The position numbers and the translations under genes are program-made. From a virus: DNA of 28,738 nt. The notes below the pieces were generated by a model. That model was not told the origin of the DNA. It searched no databases and worked only from the letters and a program-made list of their open reading frames with translations. The stretch lies in IMG/VR virus record IMGVR_UViG_3300025132_000212, positions 1 to 28,738 of that record; one strand, given 5' to 3'. Shown here piece by piece: positions 20,976 through 27,536 of the stretch (its first letter is position 1; the number at the start of each line of letters is the position of its first letter).

Positions 20976-21260
20976 ATGGCTCGTAAAAGAGACAAGCAGC
21001 CGCCTAAAACTAAAAAGTATTTCCGCTCCACTAAAAGTGGGGCGGGGATGACTAAAGCTGGTGTTGCGCGATATAGGCGTGAAAACCCTGGCTCTAAGTT
21101 AAAAACAGCCGTTACAGGTAAAGTTAAAAAAGGTTCAAAGGCAGCGAAGCGGCGTAAATCATTTTGCGCTCGTAGCGCAGGCCAAATGAAAAAGTTTCCA
21201 AAGGCAGCAAAGAATCCTAATAGCCGTTTGCGCCAAGCAAGGCGGAGGTGGAAATGTTAA
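20976..21260 (+). CDS. Small Lys/Arg-rich protein, KRRKSFCARSAG type, 94 aa
   Basis: This is very basic. KYFRSTKSGAGMTKAGVARY, then RRENPGSKLKTAVTGK, then SKAAKRRKSFCARSAGQMKK, then NPNSRLRQARRRWKC. The KSFCAR...NPNSR.....WKC pattern, with two cysteines, occurs in many marine phages and some large viruses (I recall a domain of unknown function, DUF6321). Basic, Cys-containing and tiny, it could bind nucleic acid, possibly with metal. It is the first of a chain of such genes reaching 22791, mostly overlapping, and overlaps the next gene by 7 bp. Confidence 0.75.
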   Translation: MARKRDKQPPKTKKYFRSTKSGAGMTKAGVARYRRENPGSKLKTAVTGKVKKGSKAAKRRKSFCARSAGQMKKFPKAAKNPNSRLRQARRRWKC

Positions 21261-21505
21261 ATTTTAATACTTTGATTAGTGGTGCTACTTTAGCTTTTAT
21301 TGGCTGGATAGCGTTTTCTGTTGTTGAATTAAAAACAGAAACTGCCGTGATATCTGTTAAAGTAGACCAAAATCATAAACTTTTAGCAGAACTTTGGGAT
21401 TATTACCTACAGGAGAGGGTCAATGCCGATATCGCGTGGACAACTCGCAAGCCAAATTTCAAAACCCCCACAAAAGAAAAAGTGGAGCAAGAAGAGAAAA
21501 GCTAA
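21254..21505 (+). CDS. Small membrane protein, 83 aa
   Basis: The ATG at 21254 is chosen; the in-frame GTG at 21248 lies within the ribosome site GGCGGAGG. One N-terminal membrane helix (about residues 5-25, ISGATLAFIGWIAFSVVELK) is followed by a helical, charged region (QNHKLLAELWDYYLQE) and a basic tail. It overlaps the genes on both sides in other frames (by 7 bp and 83 bp). It is the only membrane protein in the basic-protein cluster. Function is unknown. Confidence 0.65.
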   Translation: MLNFNTLISGATLAFIGWIAFSVVELKTETAVISVKVDQNHKLLAELWDYYLQERVNADIAWTTRKPNFKTPTKEKVEQEEKS

Positions 21506-21578
21506 GATAAACTGCAAACGCCCCAAAGGTTTTAGTCAAAAAGCGTATTGCGCTGGTAAAAAGAAGAGAAAAAAATGA
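21423..21578 (+). CDS. Micro-protein, NCKRPKGFSQKAYCAGKKK type, 51 aa
   Basis: This runs from an ATG inside the previous gene (with AGGAGAGG 5 bp upstream) for 51 codons. The product starts MPISRGQLASQISKPPQKKK and has WSKKRKAKINCKRP then KGFSQKAYCAGKKKRKK. The 'W.....INC..PKGFSQKA.C..KKKR' pattern with two cysteines is one I recall from many marine phage genomes, so despite the 83-bp overlap I regard it as real. It ends in ATGA with the next micro-gene. Confidence 0.75.
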   Translation: MPISRGQLASQISKPPQKKKWSKKRKAKINCKRPKGFSQKAYCAGKKKRKK

Positions 21579-21700
21579 ACAAAAACAAAAGAGCAAAGTT
21601 AAAAAAAGTTGCAAAAGGTTTAACAAAAGCTTCAAAAACTCATGCAAAACAGGCTAAAGCTATAAAAAGTGTGTTAAATGGCAAAAAGAAAAGATCCTAA
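21575..21700 (+). CDS. Micro-protein, LTKASKTHAKQAKAIK type, 41 aa
   Basis: The start lies in an ATGA overlap with the gene before, and the stop lies 20 bp inside the gene after. The product is MNKNKRAKLKKVAKGLTKAS then KTHAKQAKAIKSVLNGKKK, a single basic amphipathic helix. 'L.KASK.HA.QAK.....L' is a motif I recall in small proteins of marine phages. It lacks cysteines, unlike its neighbours. Confidence 0.7.
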   Translation: MNKNKRAKLKKVAKGLTKASKTHAKQAKAIKSVLNGKKKRS

Positions 21701-21974
21701 AGTAGGCACAGGCAAAAAACCAAAAGGGAGCGGGAGAAGACTTTATACCGATGAAAACCCGAAAGATACTGTATCTATAAAGTTTGCTACTCCCGCTGAT
21801 GCTAGGGCTACAGTTTCTAAGGTTAAAAAGATAAACAAATCATTTGCTAGAAAGATACAAATATTAACAGTTGGTGAACAAAGAGCCAAAGTTATGGGCA
21901 AAGCGCAAGTGGCAAGTATATTTAAAAAAGGAAAAGAAAGTTTAAGAAAGGCTAGAAAAAATGCAAAAACGTAG
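21678..21974 (+). CDS. Basic protein, GTGKKPKGSGRRLYTDE type, 98 aa
   Basis: The N-terminus (MAKRKDPKVGTGKKPKGSGR then RLYTDENPKDTVSIKFATPA) matches a pattern conserved in many phages: a loop 'VGTGKKPKGS.RRLYTDE.P.DTV.VKF' followed by basic helices. Here the C-terminal half (KINKSFARKIQILTVGEQRA) is helical and Lys-rich and may differ from the common version. The role is unknown; nucleic-acid binding is plausible from charge. It overlaps the neighbours by 23 bp and 14 bp. Confidence 0.75.
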   Translation: MAKRKDPKVGTGKKPKGSGRRLYTDENPKDTVSIKFATPADARATVSKVKKINKSFARKIQILTVGEQRAKVMGKAQVASIFKKGKESLRKARKNAKT

Positions 21975-22185
21975 CGGAACACCAAAAGGCCTTACTTATT
22001 TTAGGAAGGGTGGGGCGGCTTCTAAAAAGTCAAAAGGCAGTAAAATATGCCCAGAAGGTAAAGCATGGGCAAAACGCACTTTTGATACATATCCAAGCGC
22101 ATATGCAAACCTTGCTGCATCAAAGTATTGCAAAGACCCTAATTACGCTAAGAAGGCCAAGGGCGGTAAAAGAAAGGGTAAGTAA
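21961..22185 (+). CDS. Basic protein, CPEGKAWAKRTFDTYPSAYAN type, 74 aa
   Basis: The conserved core is KICPEGKAWAKRTFDTYPSA followed by YANLAASKYCKDPNY, with two cysteines about 28 residues apart, a small helical domain I have seen in marine phage and some plastid-bearing-host virus proteins. It is flanked by Lys/Gly-rich arms (FRKGGAASKKSKGSK and a KGGKRKGK tail). It overlaps the preceding gene by 14 bp and the next by TAATG. Function is unknown; a DNA-associated or virion role is my inference. Confidence 0.75.
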   Translation: MQKRSGTPKGLTYFRKGGAASKKSKGSKICPEGKAWAKRTFDTYPSAYANLAASKYCKDPNYAKKAKGGKRKGK

Positions 22186-22553
22186 TGGGGGAGCTTAAAA
22201 AATGGCTAAAACAAAATTGGGTTCGCATTGGTACTGATGGAAGTATCAAGGGTAAATGCGGCACATCTAAAGACAAAAAAAACCCAGACCGCTGCCTACC
22301 AGCTTCAAAAGCTAGAAGCCTCTCAAAAGCTGAAAGAGCGTCTACAGCAAGAAAGAAAAAGAGAGCGGGAGCAAAAGGCAAGACAGTGGTATCTAATACA
22401 AAGCAAGCTAAGGTCAGAAACCTCGCAAAGGGAGGTCCAGCTAAACGTCCTTTCAAGGGCAAAAAGGTGGCTGGCACGGCTGTTGCTAGGGGATGCGGTG
22501 TGATAATGTCTAACCGTAGAAAACGCACAAAAGGTGCAGTAACTCAGTCATAA
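22185..22553 (+). CDS. Basic protein with CGTSKDKKNPDRCLP and ARGCG motifs, 122 aa
   Basis: It has two recognisable parts. The first is WVRIGTDGSIKGKCGTSKDK then KNPDRCLPASKARSLSKAER, a two-cysteine motif related in style to the KSFCAR proteins. The second is a C-terminal ARGCGVIMSNRRKRTKGAVT, the 'ARGCGAVM..RRK.T' motif of many marine phage proteins. A Lys-rich linker with GGPAKRPFKGKK joins them and resembles the tail motif of genes 9073-10466. No enzyme motif is visible. It may be a fusion of two of the small basic modules. Confidence 0.75.
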   Translation: MGELKKWLKQNWVRIGTDGSIKGKCGTSKDKKNPDRCLPASKARSLSKAERASTARKKKRAGAKGKTVVSNTKQAKVRNLAKGGPAKRPFKGKKVAGTAVARGCGVIMSNRRKRTKGAVTQS

Positions 22554-22563
22554 GGAGACTTAA

Positions 22564-22791
22564 ATGGCTATGAAGAAAAAAGGCTACCGTGCTGGTGGTA
22601 AAGTTAAAAAAATGGCTAAAGGCGGAGCCGCTGGTGGCAAAAAAATAAGAAGAATGTCCAAGGGCGGTGCTATGGGCGGTAAAAAAATGCGAATGATGAA
22701 AAAGGGCGGTGCTGCTGGCGGCGCAAGAATGACTGTCGCACAACTTCGTGCTGCTGCTAAAAAGCTAGGATACAAAGTATCTAAAGCTTAA
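22564..22791 (+). CDS. Lys/Gly-repeat protein (KGGAAGGKK repeats), 75 aa
   Basis: Residues about 10-55 carry three tandem copies of an approximately 16-residue unit (AKGGAAGGKKIRRM, SKGGAMGGKKMRMM, KKGGAAGGARM), followed by a short helical end TVAQLRAAAKKLGYKV. The ATG at 22564 follows AAGGAG; ATG 22570 is an alternative. Such Lys/Gly arms resemble histone-tail or collagen-binding low-complexity sequence. It might condense DNA or RNA in the virion or host, but there is no direct evidence. It ends with a TAATG overlap to the next gene. Confidence 0.7.
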   Translation: MAMKKKGYRAGGKVKKMAKGGAAGGKKIRRMSKGGAMGGKKMRMMKKGGAAGGARMTVAQLRAAAKKLGYKVSKA

Positions 22792-23468
22792 TGCCATATT
22801 TATATAGCAATGTTCCCTACTTTAAGGCATGGGTGCGGCGCGAATATACTCATAACCATGAAGACTATTATGGTGAGTTTTTGCACGCGATGGTCGTTGG
22901 GGTAACGTCCATGCCTAACAGATGTCTGAGTTTCCAAGTTATATTTACTGGAAGTGAAGCAGAAGGTGAGGAAGAAGATACGGTACATGGAGGTGCAATG
23001 TGGGCTAGAATGCCTATAACCGCTCTAGTTGCTGATATACCTTTAGAGGAATGGCCTGAACCAATGAACACATATGACGCTCAACCTTGGGATTGTTCAT
23101 CACATAACCATGCTGTTTATGTGATAGATAGAGCTACGCCCTGCCCTTGGTTGGCTAAAATAGACAGTGAGTTTTTTCCTGCAAAATATCTTTTTACAGT
23201 AGATTACTCCGAATCTGAGATAGCAGATGATCCAGCGCAGCATAAACAAAGTCATGTTTTGCAACTTCTTGATGCTGGTGAATGGACAGGAAACATCGTT
23301 GCTTTGCCTAACAATCGTGTAAGAGTTACACACCCTGCTTGGTTTGAAACAGGTGAAGGTGCGCCACACTTCAAGCCTTCTCAGCATATACACTATTCAA
23401 AAAGTGATTTAGACTATACACTAGATGTAAATAGGATATTTGATAACCTTTACAATGAGGAAGAGTGA
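22791..23468 (+). CDS. Conserved phage hypothetical protein, 225 aa
   Basis: The sequence begins MPYLYSNVPYFKAWVRREYT, with GEFLHAMVVGVTSMPNRCLS, FQVIFTG, HGGAMWARMPITALV and DAQPWDCSSHNHAVYVIDRA. It is soluble and rich in aromatic and His residues. I recall this protein as conserved in marine phages next to the connector genes but know no function. It is coupled by TAATG to the repeat protein and by TGATG to the gp4-like protein. A role in head completion or as a small enzyme is possible; the His/Cys content is suggestive, not conclusive. Confidence 0.65.
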   Translation: MPYLYSNVPYFKAWVRREYTHNHEDYYGEFLHAMVVGVTSMPNRCLSFQVIFTGSEAEGEEEDTVHGGAMWARMPITALVADIPLEEWPEPMNTYDAQPWDCSSHNHAVYVIDRATPCPWLAKIDSEFFPAKYLFTVDYSESEIADDPAQHKQSHVLQLLDAGEWTGNIVALPNNRVRVTHPAWFETGEGAPHFKPSQHIHYSKSDLDYTLDVNRIFDNLYNEEE

Positions 23469-24136
23469 TGGCTGTATCAGGCTCAACCGATTTTGAATTA
23501 GATGTATCTGATTACATTGAAGAAGCCTTCGAGCGCTGTGGTTTAGAGGTTAAGACAGGTTACGACCTTAAAACAGCCAAGCGCTCGATGAACCTCATGT
23601 TTGCAGAGTGGGCAAACAGAGGCCTTAACCAATGGACCATAGTTCAAAGAACAATATCACTTACCGCAGGAACCAGCAGTTATACGCTTGGATCTGACGT
23701 TATTGATGTTTTGTCTGCTATTGTTCGCAGAAGCGGGACAGACATTAGTATGTCTAAAATTAGTCGTGATGAATATTTGAACATTCCAGAAAAAACCACT
23801 CAAGGCAGGCCAACACAGTTCTTTATTGACAGGCAAGTAACGCCCACAATAAAAATATGGCCTGCCCCTGAGAATGCTACTGATGTTATCTACTATGATA
23901 CGTTAACTAGAATTGATGATGCGGATACTTTCATTAATACTGTTGATGTTCCATTTAGATTTTATCCATGTTTAGCTGCTGGTTTGGCATACTATTTATC
24001 TATAAAACGTGCGCCAGACCGTATTCAGATGTTAAAAGCTGTTTATGAAGAAGAGTTTGATAGAGCTTTAACAGAAGATAGAGATAGAGCTTCTTTTAAT
24101 GTAGCCCCTAGTTTAAGTTTCTACAGGGTGTCGTGA
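23468..24136 (+). CDS. Head-tail connector / tail accessory factor (gp4-like)
   Basis: This 222-aa helical-then-beta protein resembles P22 gp4-like tail accessory factors. Its opening helices are DYIEEAFERCGLEVKTGYDL then KTAKRSMNLMFAEWANRGLN. Then come a beta region (SYTLGSDVIDVLSAIVRRSG), the IPEKTTQGRPTQFFIDRQ loop, and a C-terminal amphipathic helix (RIQMLKAVYEEEFDRALTED). In P22 this protein binds below the portal and seals packaged DNA. The ATG at 23468 (TGATG) is chosen over GTG 23465. The next gene starts in its stop. Confidence 0.75.
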   Translation: MAVSGSTDFELDVSDYIEEAFERCGLEVKTGYDLKTAKRSMNLMFAEWANRGLNQWTIVQRTISLTAGTSSYTLGSDVIDVLSAIVRRSGTDISMSKISRDEYLNIPEKTTQGRPTQFFIDRQVTPTIKIWPAPENATDVIYYDTLTRIDDADTFINTVDVPFRFYPCLAAGLAYYLSIKRAPDRIQMLKAVYEEEFDRALTEDRDRASFNVAPSLSFYRVS

Positions 24137-24867
24137 TGCCTAAATATGCGGCTGGAAAATACGCATATGGAATATCAGATCGTTCTGGTTTTCGTTATCG
24201 TTTAAGAGACATGCGAAAAGAATGGAACGGATTTCTCGTGGGCAAAGACGAGTATGAGGAGAAGCACCCTCAATTAGAACCTCGTAGACACCCAACAGAT
24301 GCAGAGGCTTTAAGAGATCCGAGGCCAGATACAAATAACATCATTCCTATAACAGCAGCTATACCTTCTTTTAATTTAGAGACATTAGAATTTATCCCTG
24401 TGCCACTTTTATTGGGAAAGGTTGGCACAGTTAGTTTTGGTGGCACTGTTGTAACGCCTACAGACGCTACTGTAAGTGGTGTGTTAGCCACCGCTTCTGT
24501 GGGTACAGTTTCAGTATCTGTAAGCGGGGCTATAGCTCAAACATTTACTGTTACTGTTCAGTCTTACTATGGCGCTAATAAATATTACATTGATGGCTCT
24601 CGTCAAGCTACGGTCACTTTATCTGAAGGCAGCACATATCGTTTTGATCAGTCAGATTCCAGTAATTCAGGGCATCCTTTAAGGCTATCTGCCACATCTG
24701 ATGGCACACATGCTGGCGGCTCAGAGTATACAACAGGAGTTACTACAAATGGCACCCCAGGCTCCTCTGGAGCTTACACACAAATAACTGTGGCCTCTGG
24801 AGCGCCAACTCTTTATTATTACTGCACAAACCACTCTGGTATGGGCGGACAGGCGGATACACCATGA
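24136..24867 (+). CDS. Tail protein with cupredoxin-like domain
   Basis: The N-terminal part (AAGKYAYGISDRSGFRYRLR then DMRKEWNGFLVGKDEYEEKH) is a short structural motif I recall from marine phage connector/tail proteins. A linker with Val/Thr-rich repeats (GTVSFGG, GTVSVSVSG) follows. Residues about 145-243 look like a cupredoxin domain: KYYIDGSRQATVTLSEG, YRFDQSDSSNSGHPLRLSAT, and YYYCTNHSGMGG. His180, Cys230, His233 and Met236 sit as in a type I copper site. Copper binding is not shown. The TGATG start overlap and the ATGA end overlap place it in the connector/tail operon. Confidence 0.72.
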   Translation: MPKYAAGKYAYGISDRSGFRYRLRDMRKEWNGFLVGKDEYEEKHPQLEPRRHPTDAEALRDPRPDTNNIIPITAAIPSFNLETLEFIPVPLLLGKVGTVSFGGTVVTPTDATVSGVLATASVGTVSVSVSGAIAQTFTVTVQSYYGANKYYIDGSRQATVTLSEGSTYRFDQSDSSNSGHPLRLSATSDGTHAGGSEYTTGVTTNGTPGSSGAYTQITVASGAPTLYYYCTNHSGMGGQADTP

Positions 24868-25505
24868 CATATACATTAACAACATTGAAACAAGCAATTC
24901 AAGATTATACAGAAAACAGTGAGACTACTTTTGTTAATAATCTTGATAACTTCATAAAGAACACAGAAGAACGGTTACTGAAACTTATAGATCTTGATTT
25001 TTTTAGAAAAAACGCCACTGCTGCAACCAGTTCAGGTAATAAGTTTTTAGCTATTCCTTCAGATTATTTAGCTTCGTTCTCTCTTTCTTTAATAAAAAAT
25101 AATGAAAATATTTTTCTACTACAAAAGGATGTCAACTTCTTACAAGAGTATACACCAAACCCAGCAACCACAGGAACACCAAAATATTATGGTATTTTTG
25201 ATGTAGATAATTTTATACTAGCCCCGACTCCTGATGCGGCTTACACATGTGAACTTCATTACTACTATAGGCCAGCATCTATTACAGGCAGTGCAGGAAC
25301 TTCTTGGTTTGGGGAAAATGCTCCAGACGCACTTTTATATGGTTGTTTAACTGAGGCTTATGTATTTATGAAGGGTGAACCTGCTTTAAGCCAACAATAT
25401 GAAAAGCGTTTTGTTGAAGCTGTTACTCGTTTAAAGAACTATGGAGAAGGTGTAGAGAACACGGATGCGTATAGAACGGGCTTAGTTAGAACCGCAAGAA
25501 CATAG
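24864..25505 (+). CDS. Tail adaptor-like protein
   Basis: This 213-aa protein has helices TLTTLKQAIQDYTENSETTF and NNLDNFIKNTEERLLKLIDL, then a beta sandwich part (FLAIPSDYLASFSLSLI, YYGIFDVDNFILAPTPDA, YTCELHYYYRPASIT) and a C-terminal helix (PALSQQYEKRFVEAVTRLKN). That order matches connector/adaptor proteins such as the SU10 adaptor or P22 gp4 group. It would sit between portal and tail. Together with the gene at 23468 it gives two connector-like proteins. The exact family is from recall. Confidence 0.75.
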   Translation: MTYTLTTLKQAIQDYTENSETTFVNNLDNFIKNTEERLLKLIDLDFFRKNATAATSSGNKFLAIPSDYLASFSLSLIKNNENIFLLQKDVNFLQEYTPNPATTGTPKYYGIFDVDNFILAPTPDAAYTCELHYYYRPASITGSAGTSWFGENAPDALLYGCLTEAYVFMKGEPALSQQYEKRFVEAVTRLKNYGEGVENTDAYRTGLVRTART

Positions 25506-25515
25506 AAGGGTAGTC

Positions 25516-26280
25516 ATGTTAAAAAAGCTGGAGGGCAAAGAAGTCGCTATTGTAGCGATGGGGGGTAGTTTTAGTGACTACGTTTTACACAGGATAAATT
25601 CTAAAAAATTTGATGAAGTATGGGGCATAAACAGTTTGGGTGCGGTTTTACATGTTGATCGTACCTTTATGATGGACCCTGCAAGTAGGTTTTTGGACGA
25701 TGTAAAGGCAGGTCTTCAAACAGGAGTTGCTAGAGAGTTTTTGTTAGAAACTCAAAACAAAGGGCCAATTTACTCTTGTGAATTAGACAAAAGAGTTCCA
25801 GAGATAGTTGAGTACCCTTTAGAAGATGTTATTAAAGAAGTCTCTTTTTGTTACTTTAATAACACCGTAGCGTATGCTTTGGCGTTTGCCATCTACTCAA
25901 AAGTAGCAAAACTTTACTTGTATGGCATAGATTTTAGCTACAAACAAAATCTACATTTTGGAGAGGCAGGCCGTTCATGTGTAGAATTCTGGTGTTCTGT
26001 TGCATTATCTAGAGGCATTCCAGTTGAAGTAGCACCTAGATCCGGTTTGCTTGACACAAACGTGCCAGAAGAAGAAAAATTGTATGGATACCATAGATTA
26101 GATGATCCTTTAGTGCAAAGGATGGTAGACGGTCAGCTTATCATATCAAAAAAAAGTAAAATATCTGAATACATGAAAGAAGAAGAACTCTCTCCACCAG
26201 AACCGCTAGACTGTAAAGAGCCTGTGTTAATAGGCAGGCATGACGTTCCAAACGTAAGTTATGAGGAAAAAAATGATTAG
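25516..26280 (+). CDS. MptE/DUF115-like Rossmann protein
   Basis: The N-terminus LEGKEVAIVAMGGSFSDYVL is a beta-loop-helix with a Gly-rich loop. It is followed by EVWGINSLGAVLHVDRTFMM then DPASRF. A second block has LYLYGIDFSYKQNLHFGEAG then CVEFWCSVALSRGIPVEVAP. This matches DUF115/MptE-like proteins, which include glycosyltransferase-related and pterin-pyrophosphokinase-related members. It may modify a sugar or nucleotide; a virion-glycosylation or tail-decoration role is possible given its place between adaptor and tail genes. The last 70 residues are a charged tail. It overlaps the next gene by 8 bp. Confidence 0.65.
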   Translation: MLKKLEGKEVAIVAMGGSFSDYVLHRINSKKFDEVWGINSLGAVLHVDRTFMMDPASRFLDDVKAGLQTGVAREFLLETQNKGPIYSCELDKRVPEIVEYPLEDVIKEVSFCYFNNTVAYALAFAIYSKVAKLYLYGIDFSYKQNLHFGEAGRSCVEFWCSVALSRGIPVEVAPRSGLLDTNVPEEEKLYGYHRLDDPLVQRMVDGQLIISKKSKISEYMKEEELSPPEPLDCKEPVLIGRHDVPNVSYEEKND

Positions 26281-26563
26281 TTTTGAAACAGGTGTTCAGG
26301 TAAATTCTGTTAATGTTATGACCTCTGATGAAGGTGGGCACAGCACAGAGCAGCTTGTTGAATTAGCTATGGATAAAATTTTGCGTGTGTCGGATACCGC
26401 GCCGCCAGTGATAAAAGAACAGGCAGAAGTTTTTCAAAACAATATACGTCATGTATTGTATCACTACCTAGAGTTGGCAAGAAAAGAAGAACGTGCTAGT
26501 ATCGCACATAAGATGGCAAAAGCTGGGAACAGCGAAATGGCGGAACTAGTCAGGAGAATATAG
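26273..26563 (+). CDS. Small conserved helical phage protein, 96 aa
   Basis: The ATG at 26273 is chosen because GAGG lies six bases upstream; the in-frame ATG at 26261 overlaps that site. The protein has GGHSTEQLVELAMDKILRVS then DTAPPVIKEQAEVFQNNIRH, VLYHYLELARKEERASIAHK and MAKAGNSEMAELVRRI. This helix-rich pattern, with the APP.I..QA..F turn, occurs next to tail genes in many marine phages. Function is unknown; a tail-assembly factor is likely from context. Confidence 0.72.
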   Translation: MISFETGVQVNSVNVMTSDEGGHSTEQLVELAMDKILRVSDTAPPVIKEQAEVFQNNIRHVLYHYLELARKEERASIAHKMAKAGNSEMAELVRRI

Positions 26564-26565
26564 AC

Positions 26566-27021
26566 ATGGCTATAGCACAAGCTATGTGTACCTCTTTTAA
26601 GAAAGAACTTTTAGAAGGTGTTCACAACTTTAAAAACTCAGGCGGCGGAACATTTAAATTGGCTCTGTACGCTGAGAGTTCTGGTGGTAAATCTTCCACA
26701 ACTGCAACATTAGGTGCTGCGACAACAGTATTTACAACCACGGGTGAGGTTGCTTCTAGTGGCACATACACAACAGGTGGCGGAAGCCTAACCAGAGTTG
26801 ACCCAACATCATCTGGAACAACTGGGTTTACAGATTTTGCGGATTTTAGTTTTACCACAGCTACAATTACTGCTATGGGTGCGTTGATTTACAACAGTTC
26901 TCAAAGTAATAAGGCTGTTGCAGTTTTGGACTTTGGATCTAATAAAACATCAACATCTGGCACTTTTACCATTCAGTTTCCAACAGCAAACGCTTCTAGT
27001 GCTATTATACGCATAGCTTAG
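26566..27021 (+). CDS. Conserved marine-phage tail-region protein, 151 aa
   Basis: The N-terminus MAIAQAMCTSFKKELLEGVH then NFKNSGGGTFKLALYAESSG, with TGFTDFADFSFTTATITAMG, ALIYNSSQSNKAVAVLDFGS and GTFTIQFPTANASSAIIRIA, follows a pattern I recall closely from tail-region proteins of open-ocean phages. It has beta structure with Thr/Ser/Gly repeats. It starts three bases after the previous stop, so SD signals lie in that gene's end (AGGAG). I infer a virion tail component. Confidence 0.75.
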   Translation: MAIAQAMCTSFKKELLEGVHNFKNSGGGTFKLALYAESSGGKSSTTATLGAATTVFTTTGEVASSGTYTTGGGSLTRVDPTSSGTTGFTDFADFSFTTATITAMGALIYNSSQSNKAVAVLDFGSNKTSTSGTFTIQFPTANASSAIIRIA

Positions 27022-27032
27022 TGGAGTAATCC

Positions 27033-27536
27033 ATGAGCGCGGCTAATGTAACTGGCTGGGGTAGAGGCACTTGGGGCGCAGGTGCGTGGAACCAAGAAGT
27101 TCCTGTTGAACTGACAGGTCTTGCTGGAACAAGCGCACTCGGAACTTTAACAATTGCAACAACAGGTAACATTTCTGTTGGCCTTACTGGTGCTGCTGGA
27201 ACAGCGGCTGTTGGTAGTGCTTTAGCTGGTGCTGGCGCAAGTGTTACTGAGACAGGATTACAGGCAACAGTTAGCTTTGGTGATGAATCAGTTGTGGGAA
27301 CAGCCCTTGTATCACCAACAGGACTTGCTGGAACCAGTGCTGTAGGAACCTCCGTAATAACTACAATTACGGGGGTTGTGGTCACGAGTTCCGAAATGGT
27401 TAGTTTTGTTGGCAATGTTTCAATTCCTGTAGATATTCCTGTAGGATTGTCTGCAACAGGAAATATTGGTACAGTGACCATATGGCAAGAGGTTGTTCCT
27501 GGCGTAACAACAAACTGGATTGAGGTAGCAGCGTAA
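27033..27536 (+). CDS. Gly/Thr/Val repeat tail protein, 167 aa
   Basis: The N-terminus WGRGTWGAGAWNQ is followed by repeats built on GLAGTSALGTLTI, GAAGTAAVGSAL, GLAGTSAVGTSVI, a beta-repeat of about 35-45 residues. This is typical of small tail or fibre-associated proteins with repeated strands. The similarity to the Val/Thr repeats in the cupredoxin-like gene (KVGTVSFGGTVVTPT) suggests shared modules. It is coupled to the fibre gene by a TAATG overlap. No catalytic features are visible. Function is probably structural. Confidence 0.7.
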   Translation: MSAANVTGWGRGTWGAGAWNQEVPVELTGLAGTSALGTLTIATTGNISVGLTGAAGTAAVGSALAGAGASVTETGLQATVSFGDESVVGTALVSPTGLAGTSAVGTSVITTITGVVVTSSEMVSFVGNVSIPVDIPVGLSATGNIGTVTIWQEVVPGVTTNWIEVAA

